DNA from: Pseudomonas gingeri
Lineage (GTDB): Bacteria; Pseudomonadota; Gammaproteobacteria; Pseudomonadales; Pseudomonadaceae
Reading direction: 5' to 3'
NCBI RefSeq assembly: GCF_013386165.1
Contig: NZ_JACAOS010000013.1
Coordinates: 16,502 to 80,501, forward strand
DNA: 64,000 bases
Below, piece by piece: positions 7,111-18,550 of this stretch (its first letter is position 1; the number at the start of each line of letters is the position of its first letter). Both the position numbers and the translations under genes were made by a program. The notes under the pieces are model-generated. The model made no database searches and had not been told where the DNA came from. It saw only the letters and a list, made by a program, of their open reading frames with translations.

Positions 7111-7321
7111 CATTCTCCCACGACCAAAACTCGTAGGAAATATGAGTTTTTTTGGCAAGCTATTTCTCCGCATTGCGGGGTGGGGGTCTGCTCCTGGCGG
7201 CGCCCTTGCCGGACGTTGAAGTCACCGTAAAAAAACACTCGGGCGAGATCGTTTCAGGTGTGGACACTTTGTGGGCATTTTGAAGGAAAAAACCAGCTGG
7301 AAATCAATCAGCCAGAAACGC

Positions 7322-7346
7322 GAAAGCCCCGCACAGCGGGGCTTTC
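7322..7346 (-). terminator. terminator of the tRNA gene
   Basis: GAAAGCCCCGC (7322-7332) and GCGGGGCTTTC (7336-7346) form a perfect 11-bp stem with a 3-nt loop, six bases past the CCA end of the reverse-strand tRNA gene. Confidence 0.75.
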
Positions 7347-7351
7347 AAAGG

Positions 7352-7428
7352 TGGTGGGCCCACACGGACTTGAACCGTGGACCAAAGGATTATGAGTCCT
7401 CTGCTCTAACCAACTGAGCTATAGGCCC
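7352..7428 (-). tRNA. tRNA with CAU anticodon (Ile2 or elongator Met)
   Basis: A 77-nt cloverleaf on the reverse strand: acceptor GGGCCTA, D-arm with GCTCAGTTGGTTAGAGC, anticodon loop CTCATAA, T-arm with GTTCAAGTC, and encoded CCA. The anticodon CAT is shared by elongator tRNA-Met and by the lysidine-modified tRNA-Ile2. The TTGGTC variable region resembles the tRNA-Ile2 type more than Met, but sequence alone does not settle it. It marks the border between the accessory zone and the rpoD core block. Confidence 0.92.
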
Positions 7429-7443
7429 TCAGTAGGCCGCGAA

Positions 7444-10400
7444 TTATAGCGATGGTTTCTCGCGGGGGCTATCCGAAAACTCCGAAAGCCGCATATGAAG
7501 GAACGTCGCGGCGAATTCTTCGGCCTGTAACGGCAGGCTGACGATGTAACCCTGGATCTGTTCGCAGCCCTCGACGGCCAGGAAATCCTGCTGTGCCTGG
7601 TTCTCCACGCCCTCGGCAATCACCGTGAACTGCATGCTGCGCCCCAGGGCGATGATCGCGCGGACGATGGCGGCATCGTGGGGATCGTCCGGCAGGCCGC
7701 GAACAAAGGATTGGTCGATCTTCAGCACATCCAGTGGCAAACGCTTGAGATAACTCAACGACGAATATCCCGTGCCGAAGTCATCAATGGCCAACTGAAC
7801 CCCCAGGCGCTTGAGTTGGTGCAGCACCTCCAGGGCCTCCTCGGCCTGGCTCATGATGAAGTTTTCGGTGATCTCCAACTGCAGGCAACCGGGCTCAAGG
7901 CGGTAGTCCATGAGCAACTGTTCGATCCGTGCGAGCAGGTTCGGTTGGCGTAACTGCGCGCCAGCAAGGTTTACCGAGAGCGGGCCGAAGTCGCAATGGG
8001 TCCTGTTCCAGCGGTGCATCTGCCGACAGGCACGCTCCAGCACCCAGTCGCCAATCTGCAGGATCATGCCGTTCTCTTCGGCCAACGGAATGAAATGCTC
8101 CGGTGGCACCTCGCCAAGGGTCGGGTGCTGCCAGCGAATCAAGGCTTCGGCCCCGACCATTTGACCGCTGTCGAGACTGATCTTGGGTTGGTAGAGCAGA
8201 TGCAGTTCCTGGCGCTCGATAGCCCGGCGCAGCTCGTGCTCCAGGGCCACACGTTCACTGGCCTGGGCCGTGAGGTCGCGGGTGTAGCTTTCGACCCGGT
8301 TGCGGCCCTTGGCCTTGGAGCGATACATCGCCGCGTCGGCGTTCTTGACCAGGGTGGCAACGTCATTGCCGTCCTTGGGGTAGAGGCTGGTGCCAATGCT
8401 GGCACTGATGAAAAACTCGTGCTCGCCGGCCTGGAACGGCGCGCTGAAGCAGCCTAGCAGCTTGTTGGCCAGGTGCGTCGCGTCGCTGGTCTGGTGCAGG
8501 CCCGGCAGCAGGATAATGAACTCGTCGCCGCCCAGTCGGGCCACGGTGTCGATGTCCCGCAACTGCTCCTTGAGCCTGAGGGCAATGCCCTTGAGCAACA
8601 GGTCGCCGACCGGATGGCCGAGGCTGTCGTTGATGTGTTTGAAACGGTCGAGGTCGAGAAACAGCACGGCGCCCTGCCCACCGTTTTCGGCCTGGTTGTT
8701 CAGGGCGGCGAGCAGGCGGCTTTCAAACAGGATGCGGTTGGGCAGGCCGGTCAACGGATCATGGTGGGCTTGGTAGTCCAGGCGAGCCTGGGCATGTTTG
8801 AGGCTGGAGATATCGGCAAACACGGCGACGAAATGGGTGATGACGTTATCGCGGTTACGCACGGCGCTGATGGTCAGCCAACTGGGGTAGAGTTCGCCGT
8901 TCTTGCGCCGGTTACAGATCTCGCCTTGCCAATGGCCTTCGGCGGTCAATTGGTGCCACATGGCGGCGTAGAAGGCGCTGTCATGCTGGCCGGAGGCAAG
9001 CAGGCGCGGGGTGTTGCCCAGAGCTTCGGTTTCGCTGTAGCCGGTGATTTCGCTGAAGGCCCGGTTGACCGCGCTGATGTGCTGCTGGATGTCGGTGATC
9101 AGTACGCCTTCGGCGGTGCTTTCGAAGACGGTGGCGGCCTGTTGCAGTTTTTCCTGCATGACGTGGCGTTCGGTGATGTCCCGGGCAATGGTCAGCATGC
9201 AATCCTCTCCACCGATCGGCAGCGGCCGGCTGGAGACTTCGCACAGGCGGATCTGTCCGTCGTTACGGCGGATATGGCAACTGAAGTCACGGACGAAACC
9301 ATCGCGTTGCATCAGTTCGAGCATGCGTTTGCGTTCGTTCAGATTGACCCAGATGCCCAGTTCCAGGGTCGAACGATCCAGCGAGGCAGAACTGTTGTAG
9401 CCGGTCAGGTGGCTGAAGCCCTCGTTGACCTCCATCAACAGGCCATCACTTTGTCGGCTCAGCAGCAAACCGTCCGGGGACGCGTGGAAGGCCTTGGCAA
9501 ACTTTTCTTCGGAAGTTTGCAGTTGTTGTTGGGTTTGCTTGAGCTGGCTGATGTCCCTGACCACCACCACCAGGGCCGGCGTGGTGTCGAGTTCGAAAGG
9601 TTCGGCGGAGATGAGTCCGGTAAACAATTGGCCATTACTGCGTCTGAAAGGCATTTCCAGGTTACGCACACTGCCGCCTTGCAAGCGTTGCAACAGCCCC
9701 GGACCGACACCTTCGATGCCCCATATGTTGAGTTCGGTGGCGGTATGCCCGATCACCTCCCCGGCACGCATACCGATCTGCTCTTCGAAGGCGCTGTTGA
9801 CTTCCAGCAAGTGGCCGTCGGACAGGCGGGCAATCACCAGGATGTCCGGGCATTGCCGAAAGACCGAGGCGAATTTCTGTTCAGACAGGCGCAGCGCTTC
9901 TTCGGTGCGTTTGGTTTCGCTGATGTCGATCATCAGGCCGCGGATGAGCGGCTCGCTGTCGTGCTCGATCAGGCTGACCAGGTCGCGTACCCAGAGCGTA
10001 CGGCCATCGGCGCTGATCACCCGATAGTCGAGGGTGTGGTCGCGGCCTTCGACTATCTCTTTGTCACAGAAGGCTTGGGCCCGGGTCAGGTCGGCGGGGT
10101 GGGTGATGCTGCGCCAGAAGCCGGGAATCAGCCAATGGGCAAGTGGATAACCCAATAAGGCTTCGGCATGGGGCGAGACATAGGTGTAGGTGAAGTCCAT
10201 GCGCGCTTCCCAGGCGATGGCCGACAGGCTCTCCACCAGGCCGCGGTAATGGTATTCGCTGCTGCGCAGTTCCTGCTCGAGGGCCACGCGCCGGGAAATT
10301 TCCGAACTCAGGCGGCGGTTGATGCGGATAACCATACCCAACACGATGACTAGCAGCACGACGCAGGGCAGGCCATAGAGCAGCAGGTCGGCCCAGAAGG

Positions 10401-11184
10401 CGCGACTGACCAGGACGTTACCCACCCAGCGCTTGCGGATGGTTTCTTTTTCGGCCACGGTCATGTCAGCCATGACCTTGTCGAGAATGCCCACGAAGAT
10501 TTTCTGATCCTGGGGCACTGCCATCGCCAACTGGTAGCGATAGGGTGTTTCGCCGCTGACGTAGAGGCCTTCGAGCTTGAGTTGGTGCAGGTTCCAGAGG
10601 CTGGAGGCGAGATCGCCGACGACGGCATCGACGTCATCGGTGGCCAGGGCCTGCAGGGCCGAGCTGACGTTGGGCATGGCCACGAGGTTGAGATCCGGGT
10701 GATTGTTGCGCAACAGCTCATGGGGCGCGTAGTTCTCCACCACGGCGATTTTCAGGCCATAGAGCTCTTTGATGTTGTGGGGGTTGGCCCCGCCTTCGTG
10801 AGCCAGGATGACAATCGGAAAATCCAGGTAAGGGCGGGTGAAGGATAGGTAGGCCTGTCGTTCCGGGGTCGACATGATGCCGGGCAGCAGATCGATCTGG
10901 CCGGCCTTGGCCTGTTGTAGCACCTCGGTCCAGCTCGCCGGCTCTACGGGGGTGAGTGTGATGTCCAGGCGATCTTCGATCAGGTGGATGTAATCGCTCG
11001 TCAGCCCCTGATAGGTGCCATTTTCGCCCCTGAACTCAAAGGGCGGCCACGAGGCGTCTACACCCAGGCGCAATTGCGGATGGGCTTTCAGCCAGTCACG
11101 TTCATCATCGGTAAGATTCAACGCGCCAGCCATTGCGGTCCAGGTAAGCAGCGAAAACAGAAGCAGGGCCGACAGTCTGGGCAT
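7444..11184 (-). CDS. rmcA: RmcA-like membrane PAS-GGDEF-EAL cyclic-di-GMP enzyme
   Basis: 1246 residues. A signal segment (MPRLSALLLFSLLTWTAMAG) precedes a periplasmic family-3 solute-binding domain (about 25-260), a transmembrane helix (near 270-292, LLLYGLPCVVLLVIVLGM), about four PAS domains (about 300-805), a GGDEF domain with the intact motif VARLGGDEFIILL and an EAL domain with EALIRWQHP and IDDFGTGYSSLSYL. Length, layout and position next to rpoD match P. aeruginosa PA0575 (RmcA), which links redox/phenazine sensing to c-di-GMP turnover. Both catalytic signatures are intact; I infer the balance favours phosphodiesterase as in RmcA. Likely monocistronic. Confidence 0.85.
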   Translation of the reverse strand: MPRLSALLLFSLLTWTAMAGALNLTDDERDWLKAHPQLRLGVDASWPPFEFRGENGTYQGLTSDYIHLIEDRLDITLTPVEPASWTEVLQQAKAGQIDLLPGIMSTPERQAYLSFTRPYLDFPIVILAHEGGANPHNIKELYGLKIAVVENYAPHELLRNNHPDLNLVAMPNVSSALQALATDDVDAVVGDLASSLWNLHQLKLEGLYVSGETPYRYQLAMAVPQDQKIFVGILDKVMADMTVAEKETIRKRWVGNVLVSRAFWADLLLYGLPCVVLLVIVLGMVIRINRRLSSEISRRVALEQELRSSEYHYRGLVESLSAIAWEARMDFTYTYVSPHAEALLGYPLAHWLIPGFWRSITHPADLTRAQAFCDKEIVEGRDHTLDYRVISADGRTLWVRDLVSLIEHDSEPLIRGLMIDISETKRTEEALRLSEQKFASVFRQCPDILVIARLSDGHLLEVNSAFEEQIGMRAGEVIGHTATELNIWGIEGVGPGLLQRLQGGSVRNLEMPFRRSNGQLFTGLISAEPFELDTTPALVVVVRDISQLKQTQQQLQTSEEKFAKAFHASPDGLLLSRQSDGLLMEVNEGFSHLTGYNSSASLDRSTLELGIWVNLNERKRMLELMQRDGFVRDFSCHIRRNDGQIRLCEVSSRPLPIGGEDCMLTIARDITERHVMQEKLQQAATVFESTAEGVLITDIQQHISAVNRAFSEITGYSETEALGNTPRLLASGQHDSAFYAAMWHQLTAEGHWQGEICNRRKNGELYPSWLTISAVRNRDNVITHFVAVFADISSLKHAQARLDYQAHHDPLTGLPNRILFESRLLAALNNQAENGGQGAVLFLDLDRFKHINDSLGHPVGDLLLKGIALRLKEQLRDIDTVARLGGDEFIILLPGLHQTSDATHLANKLLGCFSAPFQAGEHEFFISASIGTSLYPKDGNDVATLVKNADAAMYRSKAKGRNRVESYTRDLTAQASERVALEHELRRAIERQELHLLYQPKISLDSGQMVGAEALIRWQHPTLGEVPPEHFIPLAEENGMILQIGDWVLERACRQMHRWNRTHCDFGPLSVNLAGAQLRQPNLLARIEQLLMDYRLEPGCLQLEITENFIMSQAEEALEVLHQLKRLGVQLAIDDFGTGYSSLSYLKRLPLDVLKIDQSFVRGLPDDPHDAAIVRAIIALGRSMQFTVIAEGVENQAQQDFLAVEGCEQIQGYIVSLPLQAEEFAATFLHMRLSEFSDSPREKPSL

Positions 11185-11274
11185 AACGGTCTCGTTATGG
11201 CTCGGAGGAATGATTCGAGTGTAGACGGGCAGCGCCGGGGGCGACGGACTGAGAGAAGGGAATCTGCATAAAGC

Positions 11275-11300
11275 AAAACCCCCGGCGAGCCGGGGGTTTT
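11275..11300 (-). terminator. rpoD terminator
   Basis: A perfect 12-bp stem, AAAACCCCCGGC with GCCGGGGGTTTT around GA, five bases past the rpoD stop. The A and T ends make it functional in both directions, so it also insulates the rmcA-like gene. Confidence 0.88.
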
Positions 11301-11304
11301 GGTA

Positions 11305-13152
<1,848 letters not shown>

Positions 13153-13219
13153 AACACCCTATCCACTGAAGGTCTTGGCGGGCAAAAAACAAGCCGAGGA
13201 TTATACCCGAGCTATGACC

Positions 13220-15184
13220 TCACGCGCCAGTTGAGGTCGGGTTTGATGCAGGAAGATTGCGTTTTAGCAGTTCAAGCAGCTGAATTTTGTCTTCAGCGCT
13301 CAAATCGCCTTGTCGCGACTTCCTGATGAGTTGTTCCAGCTTTCGCTCGGTTTGACGGGCAGACAAGCTAGTTATGGTGTCGAAAAACTGTTGTTCAAGG
13401 TTCTCTCCTTCAATCAGCCACTCCTTTTCCGCCAGACGGGTGAGTAATCGACCCTGGTCGGTGCCGTGCCAACGCGAAATCAGTTGAAATGAGCTTAGCC
13501 CAGGATTCTTTTGCACGGCTTCGAGCAAGGCCACGAGCAGCTGTGCATGGGTGTTTTCTTCGTCCGCGAGGTGACCGGCGGTCTCGACCTTGCCGGCCAG
13601 TTGCGGGTGATGGACCAGGGTGCGCAGGGCGGTGAGCGTCGGTGGTTCGACGGCGGCCGGGATGCGCGGGCCACGGGGCTCGTCGCGATCACCTCCGCGC
13701 TTGCCGTTCTTGTCCCAGGGTTTCTTGTCCCACTTCTTGCCGCCGGCACCGGGTTTTTTCGGCGTCCACTCTTGCTGGGGCGCGTAGGCCTCCTGCTGTG
13801 GAGCATGATAGTCCGCATAATCGGGCATGGCGTCGTAGTCGATGCCGGGATCGTACGCTGGCGGCGCTTCGCTCGGCGCGCTCTGCACCAGTTGGCTGAC
13901 GGTTTCGTGGGTCAGGCCGGTGATCTGCGTGAGGCGCTGGCGCATCAGGGTGCGCAGGTTGGCCCCTGGCACTTTGTCGATCAGCGGGGCGGCGAGGGTG
14001 GCCATATGCGCCTTGCCCTCCAGCGAACGCGGATCGGCTTCTTCAGTCAGTTGCTGGAAAAAATAATCCGCCAGGGGCTGCGCGTGCTGGTTGATCCGGG
14101 CGCGGAAGGCATCGGTGCCTTCGGCGCGAATCAGGGTGTCCGGATCTTCGCCTTCGGGCAGGAACAGAAAGCGCGCACGGCGGCCGTCCTGCAGGCTGCT
14201 CAAGGTTGCTTCCAGGGCACGCCAGGCGGCATTGCGGCCGGCCTGGTCGCCGTCGAAGCAGAACAATACGTTGGGCACCACGCGAAACAGGCGCTTGAGG
14301 TGTTCTTCGCTGGTGGCGGTGCCCAGGGTCGCGACGGCGTTGCGCAGGCCTTGTTGGGCCAGGGCGATAACGTCCATGTAGCCTTCGACGACGATGATTT
14401 CGTCGAGGTTGCGGTTGTTCTTGCGCGCTTCGAACAGGCCGTAGAGTTCCTGGCCCTTGTGAAACACCGGGGTTTCCGGGGAGTTCAGGTATTTCGGCTT
14501 GTCGTCGCCCAGCACCCGGCCACCAAAAGCGATGATCCGGCCGCGGCTGTCGCGGATGGGGAACATCACGCGGTCGCGGAAGCGGTCGTAGCGCTTGCCG
14601 GTTTCGGCGTTCTCGATCAGCAGGCCGGCGTCGATCATGGCTTTCTGCTGCAGGGTGTCGCTGGACAGGTGCTTGAACAGATTGTCCCAACCCGGCGGGG
14701 CAAAGCCCAAGCCGAAGTCCCTGGCGATTTCCCCGGTCAGGCCACGGCCCTTGAGGTAGTCCACTGCCGCCTTGCGCGATGGGTGGCTTTTCAGGGCCTG
14801 GCGATAGAAGTCGGCGGCTGCGGTCAGCAGCGGGTAGAGCGGCGAGTCGGTCGGCTGGCGTGGCTTGCGCGCGTGGCCGCTTTCTTCGCGGGGTATTTCC
14901 ATGCCGGCGGCTTTGGCCAGGTCCTCGATGGCCTGGGGGAAATCCAGGTTGTCGTGGTCCATGAGGAAACCGAGGGCGTTGCCGCCAGCGCCGCAGCCAA
15001 AGCAGTAGTAGAACTGCTTGTCCGGGCTGACGCTGAAGGACGGAGTCTTTTCCTTGTGGAACGGGCAGCAGGCGGTGTAATTTTTGCCGGCCTTTTTCAG
15101 TTGCACACGGGAACTCACCACGTCGACGATGTCGGTGCGGTTGAGGAGGTCGTCAATAAAACTTTGGGGAATTAGCCCGGCCAT
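13220..15184 (-). CDS. dnaG: DNA primase
   Basis: 654 residues. The N-terminal CHC2 zinc ribbon has Cys40, His43, Cys61 and Cys64; the catalytic TOPRIM core includes VVEGYMDVIALAQ and the metal site FCFDGDQAGR. A low-complexity Lys/Gly/Pro linker (around 475-510: GGKKWDKKPWDKNGKRGG) joins the core to the C-terminal helicase-binding domain that contacts DnaB. It synthesises replication primers. The gene sits between rpsU and rpoD. Confidence 0.97.
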   Translation of the reverse strand: MAGLIPQSFIDDLLNRTDIVDVVSSRVQLKKAGKNYTACCPFHKEKTPSFSVSPDKQFYYCFGCGAGGNALGFLMDHDNLDFPQAIEDLAKAAGMEIPREESGHARKPRQPTDSPLYPLLTAAADFYRQALKSHPSRKAAVDYLKGRGLTGEIARDFGLGFAPPGWDNLFKHLSSDTLQQKAMIDAGLLIENAETGKRYDRFRDRVMFPIRDSRGRIIAFGGRVLGDDKPKYLNSPETPVFHKGQELYGLFEARKNNRNLDEIIVVEGYMDVIALAQQGLRNAVATLGTATSEEHLKRLFRVVPNVLFCFDGDQAGRNAAWRALEATLSSLQDGRRARFLFLPEGEDPDTLIRAEGTDAFRARINQHAQPLADYFFQQLTEEADPRSLEGKAHMATLAAPLIDKVPGANLRTLMRQRLTQITGLTHETVSQLVQSAPSEAPPAYDPGIDYDAMPDYADYHAPQQEAYAPQQEWTPKKPGAGGKKWDKKPWDKNGKRGGDRDEPRGPRIPAAVEPPTLTALRTLVHHPQLAGKVETAGHLADEENTHAQLLVALLEAVQKNPGLSSFQLISRWHGTDQGRLLTRLAEKEWLIEGENLEQQFFDTITSLSARQTERKLEQLIRKSRQGDLSAEDKIQLLELLKRNLPASNPTSTGA

Positions 15185-15374
15185 GGCGTTCTCATCATCG
15201 CAGAGTGCTCGATAGCTGGAACGGAAAGGGTGTGCTCGTCGTTAGCCTTGGAAGGCTCGTCAGAAAGACGCGCACCACTGGCAAGTGCCAGGTCTGACGG
15301 GGTAAAGCAGGTTCGTCTGGGTCGCATCGGCGGCTTCGACGGTGAAGCATCAAGCGATATCCGCAAATGCCATT

Positions 15375-15395
15375 AGCCCGGCTGAGGGCCGGGCT
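15375..15395 (-). terminator. hairpin between rpsU and dnaG
   Basis: AGCCCGGC (15375-15382) and GCCGGGCT (15388-15395) form an 8-bp stem with a 5-nt loop and no T-tract. A partial terminator at this place is known in the E. coli rpsU-dnaG-rpoD operon, where it lowers dnaG expression. The rest of the 240-bp rpsU-dnaG gap shows no gene. Confidence 0.5.
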
Positions 15396-15425
15396 TGGCA
15401 GAAGCTTGCAACGAACGTCTGTGTA

Positions 15426-15641
15426 TTAGTACAGACGAACGGCGCGGCGCTGTTCGCGCTGAACTTTCTTAGCGTGACGTTTAACAGCAGCTGCTGCCTT
15501 ACGCTTACGCTCAGAAGTTGGCTTCTCGTAAAATTCGCGGCTACGAACTTCAGCCAGAACACCGGCTTTTTCGCAGGAGCGCTTGAAACGACGCAGAGCT
15601 ACGTCGAAGGGTTCGTTCTCTTTTACTTTGACGGCTGGCAT
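15426..15641 (-). CDS. rpsU: 30S ribosomal protein S21
   Basis: 71 residues, strongly basic, [20 protein letters not shown] through [16 protein letters not shown], the complete S21 sequence. It helps the 30S subunit engage mRNA start regions. It is the first gene of the rpsU-dnaG-rpoD block and diverges from tsaD with about 200 bp between them, enough for two promoters. Confidence 0.98.
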
Positions 15642-15839
15642 CCAGAGCTACCTTCATTCATTACCGGGGTCAACGTCCTCAGGCAAAAGCGCACTGGAGA
15701 TCGTCGGTTTTTAAGGGTTGCGGATGTTAACCCCTCATGACGCGGAATGCAAAGCCTCTGATCGAAAACCGCTGGTAGGGGCTTGGAGTGACGACTATTA
15801 TGCGCGCCTTCGAATCTAGCCTCTACAAGGCGCAAACCC

Positions 15840-16865
15840 ATGCTAGTACTGGGATTAGAAACCTCCTGCGACGAAACCGGCGTCGCGCTCTACGACAGTG
15901 AACGCGGGCTTCTCGCCGATGCGCTGTTCAGTCAGATCGACCTGCACCGTGCCTATGGCGGCGTGGTGCCGGAGCTGGCTTCGCGTGATCACGTCAAGCG
16001 CATGCTGCCGTTGATCCGTCAGGTCCTGGCCGAAGCCGATTGCGCGCCGACCGAGATCGATGCGGTTGCCTACACGGCCGGCCCGGGACTGGTCGGGGCC
16101 TTGCTGGTCGGGGCTTCGTGCGCCCAGGCCCTGGCGTTTGCCTGGGATATACCGGCCTTGGGCGTGCACCACATGGAAGGCCATTTACTGGCGCCGATGT
16201 TGGAAGAACAACCGCCGGAGTTTCCGTTCGTCGCTTTGTTGGTCTCCGGTGGTCATACCCAGCTCGTTCGCGTGGACGGCATCGGCCAATACGCGCTACT
16301 GGGGGAAACCCTGGACGATGCGGCCGGTGAAGCCTTCGACAAGACGGCGAAGATGATGGGGCTCAATTATCCGGGTGGGCCGGAAATCGCCCGCCTGGCC
16401 GATCAGGGGGTGGCGGGGCGTTTCGTCTTTCCACGGCCGATGTGCGATCGCCCGGGGCTGGATTTCAGTTTCAGCGGCTTGAAAACCTTCGCCCTGAATA
16501 CCTGGCAGCAGTGCGTCAGCGCTGGGGACGACAGCGATCAAACCCGTTGCGACATCTCTCTGGCCTTCCAGCAGGCGGTGGTGGAGACTTTGACCATCAA
16601 GTGCAAGCGGGCGTTGAAACAGGCGGGTATGAAGCGCCTGGTGATCGCTGGGGGTGTCAGTGCCAACAAGGCCTTGCGCACTTCGCTGGAAAAAATGCTC
16701 GGTGATATGCGCGGCGATGTGTTCTATGCCCGTCCCGAGTTCTGCACCGACAATGGCGCAATGATTGCGTTTGCCGGGTGCCAGCGCTTGCAGGCCGGAC
16801 AGAAGGAAAGCCTGGTGATCAGCGTGCAGGCCCGCTGGCCGATGGAGCAGTTGTCGGCGATTTGA
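15840..16865 (+). CDS. tsaD: tRNA N6-threonylcarbamoyladenosine transferase
   Basis: 341 residues. ASKHA-fold kinase-like protein with the N-terminal [16 protein letters not shown] motif, the iron-binding pair His111 and His115 in HHMEGHL, and the C-terminal [12 protein letters not shown] segment. With TsaB, TsaE and TsaC it makes t6A37 on ANN-decoding tRNAs. Start ATG at 15840. The gene is divergent from rpsU, the classic Pseudomonas arrangement. Confidence 0.97.
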   Translation: MLVLGLETSCDETGVALYDSERGLLADALFSQIDLHRAYGGVVPELASRDHVKRMLPLIRQVLAEADCAPTEIDAVAYTAGPGLVGALLVGASCAQALAFAWDIPALGVHHMEGHLLAPMLEEQPPEFPFVALLVSGGHTQLVRVDGIGQYALLGETLDDAAGEAFDKTAKMMGLNYPGGPEIARLADQGVAGRFVFPRPMCDRPGLDFSFSGLKTFALNTWQQCVSAGDDSDQTRCDISLAFQQAVVETLTIKCKRALKQAGMKRLVIAGGVSANKALRTSLEKMLGDMRGDVFYARPEFCTDNGAMIAFAGCQRLQAGQKESLVISVQARWPMEQLSAI

Positions 16866-16912
16866 GTCGAGGTCGATGGGAGGTGGCAAGTCAGCCATCT
16901 TCACGGCCGCGG

Positions 16913-17482
16913 TCAGAAATGTCGTTCGCGCCCTGCGAAAAGGTCGCGTAGATTGCCGCGATGGCGCCAGACGATCAGCCCGGTCACCACGCTCATCGGC
17001 AGCAAGGCGGCCGGTTCCTGCCAGGCCAGTAGCGGCAGGGTCAGCGGTGTGGCGATCAAGGCGGCCAGCGAGCTGGTGCGGGTGAGGTAGAAGGTCAGTA
17101 GCCAGGTCAGCAGGGCCAGCAGGGCGGCGGGGGGATACAGCCCCAGCAGCATGCCGGCTGCGGTGGCGACGCCTTTGCCGCCGCGAAAGCGGAAGTACAA
17201 CGGAAACAGGTGGCCGAGGACGGCGCAGAGCCCGATCCAGGCTTGCTGTTGGAGCGAGAGCCCGGCGATGCCAGCGATCAGCACCGGCAGCAGGCCTTTG
17301 CAGAGGTCGCCGAGCAAGGTCAGGATGGCCAGCTTCTTGCCGGCCAGGCGCAGCATGTTGGTCGCGCCGGCATTGCCTGAGCCACTCATTCGCGGATCGG
17401 GATTTCCCGTGAGGCGGCTGAGCAAAATGGCGAAGGACAGAGAGCCGAGCAGGTAGGCGAGGATCGCCAGTAACCAAAACAT
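16913..17482 (-). CDS. plsY: acyl-phosphate:glycerol-3-phosphate acyltransferase
   Basis: 189 residues, very hydrophobic with about five membrane helices. Cytoplasmic-loop motifs [23 protein letters not shown] and [12 protein letters not shown] are those of PlsY, which acylates glycerol-3-phosphate in the first step of phospholipid synthesis. Its start lies 74 bp from the folB start in divergent orientation; its 3' end converges on tsaD. Confidence 0.96.
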   Translation of the reverse strand: MFWLLAILAYLLGSLSFAILLSRLTGNPDPRMSGSGNAGATNMLRLAGKKLAILTLLGDLCKGLLPVLIAGIAGLSLQQQAWIGLCAVLGHLFPLYFRFRGGKGVATAAGMLLGLYPPAALLALLTWLLTFYLTRTSSLAALIATPLTLPLLAWQEPAALLPMSVVTGLIVWRHRGNLRDLFAGRERHF

Positions 17483-17556
17483 GCTAACTATTCCGGGCGG
17501 GGACGCCCTGATTCTAACGGCGCATTGCGCCCTTGTCGTGCTGCGGAGAGAAGTGC

Positions 17557-17910
17557 TTGGACAGAGTGTTTATCGAGGGCCTGGAAGTCGACACCGTGAT
17601 CGGTGCCTATGACTGGGAGCGCGGCATCCGTCAGTGCCTGCGCCTTGATCTCAGTTTTGCCTGGGATAACCGCCCGGCGGCGGCCGGTGACGACCTGAGC
17701 CTGGCCCTCGATTATGCGAGCGTTTCTTCGCGCATCCAGCTGTTTGCCGAGCAATCACAGTTCCAGCTGGTGGAAACCTTCGCCGAACGCCTGGCCGAGG
17801 TGCTGATGAGTGAGTTCCAGATTCCCTGGTTGCACCTCAAGCTGACCAAGCCGGGGGCCGTTGCGGCGGCCAAGGGCGTGGGCGTGGAGATCGAGCGCGG
17901 ATGTCGCTAA
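17557..17910 (+). CDS. folB: dihydroneopterin aldolase
   Basis: 117 residues. The fold-typical opening [21 protein letters not shown] and the C-terminal catalytic-lysine segment [19 protein letters not shown] identify FolB, which cleaves 7,8-dihydroneopterin to 6-hydroxymethyl-dihydropterin in folate synthesis. I choose the TTG at 17557 because GGAGAG stands six bases before it and the protein then begins at the family's normal point. It overlaps folK by 10 bp, so the two are translationally coupled. Confidence 0.93.
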   Translation: MDRVFIEGLEVDTVIGAYDWERGIRQCLRLDLSFAWDNRPAAAGDDLSLALDYASVSSRIQLFAEQSQFQLVETFAERLAEVLMSEFQIPWLHLKLTKPGAVAAAKGVGVEIERGCR

Positions 17911-18419
17911 CTCTGGTTTATCTCGGGCTCGGCAGCAATATCGAGCGCGAAACCCACTTGCGTGCCGGATTGGACGCGTTGGCCGGTTTCCTGGTGGATA
18001 TCCGTTGTTCGGCGGTGTTCGAAAGCCAGCCGGTGGGCATCAAGAGCGGGCCGTTCTTCAATCTGGTGGTGTCGGCGTTTACCGACCTGCCGTTGCTGGA
18101 GCTGGACCGTCGCCTGAAGTTCATCGAGGCCGACAACGGCCGTTATGCGCCGGACCGCAAGGGGCTGCCGCTGGACATCGATGTGCTGTTGTATGGCGAT
18201 TTAGTGGGGAATTTCGACGGGCTGATCCTGCCGCGGGCGGAAATTCTCAAGAATGCTTTTGTGTTGTGGCCGTTGGCGCTGATTGCGCCGGACCGCGTGC
18301 ATCCCGAGGCAGGAAAATCCTTCGCTACACTGTGGGACGAGGCGCTGATCGATCAGGTGTTGGCGCCTGTGGCGTTTGAATGGCGCGGTGAGCAGTTGAC
18401 GCCGGCGGGATTGGTTTAG
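17901..18419 (+). CDS. folK: 6-hydroxymethyl-7,8-dihydropterin pyrophosphokinase
   Basis: 172 residues. Motifs LGLGSNIERE, FFNLVVSA and the Mg-ATP loop RKGLPLDIDVLLYGD with its two catalytic Asp residues are present. It uses ATP to pyrophosphorylate the FolB product in folate synthesis. The start overlaps the folB 3' end by 10 bp. A paired REP element follows the stop. Confidence 0.95.
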   Translation: MSLTLVYLGLGSNIERETHLRAGLDALAGFLVDIRCSAVFESQPVGIKSGPFFNLVVSAFTDLPLLELDRRLKFIEADNGRYAPDRKGLPLDIDVLLYGDLVGNFDGLILPRAEILKNAFVLWPLALIAPDRVHPEAGKSFATLWDEALIDQVLAPVAFEWRGEQLTPAGLV

Positions 18420-18443
18420 GCGGGGCGGGCCGACCTGCAGTCG

Positions 18444-18528
18444 GATCGCGAGCAAGCTCGCTCCTACAGTGTTGGGTGTACGTGAGGGCGAGTTCACGAT
18501 TCCTTCCTGTAGGAGCGAGCTGGCTCCG
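18444..18528. repeat. paired REP palindrome
   Basis: GATCGCGAGCAAGCTC...GCTCCTACAG and, inverted, CTGTAGGAGCGAGCTGG, separated by about 40 bp, lie between the convergent folK and cca. The right arm is degenerate after GAGCTGG. Confidence 0.8.
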
Positions 18529-18550
18529 GGCGGCGTTCCGGCGATGCGAT

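Noticed and set aside
7018..7230. 70-residue forward open frame in the DUF6124 leader
   Set aside because: Basic, low-complexity and without a ribosome-binding site; the symmetry of the region points to RNA structure instead.
4620..7428. Genomic island integrated at the CAU tRNA gene
   Set aside because: The cargo is accessory-like, but I find no integrase, no direct repeat of the tRNA 3' end and no transposase.
8473..10158. 561-residue forward open frame opposite the rmcA-like gene
   Set aside because: Antisense shadow; the reverse frame has PAS, GGDEF and EAL motifs.
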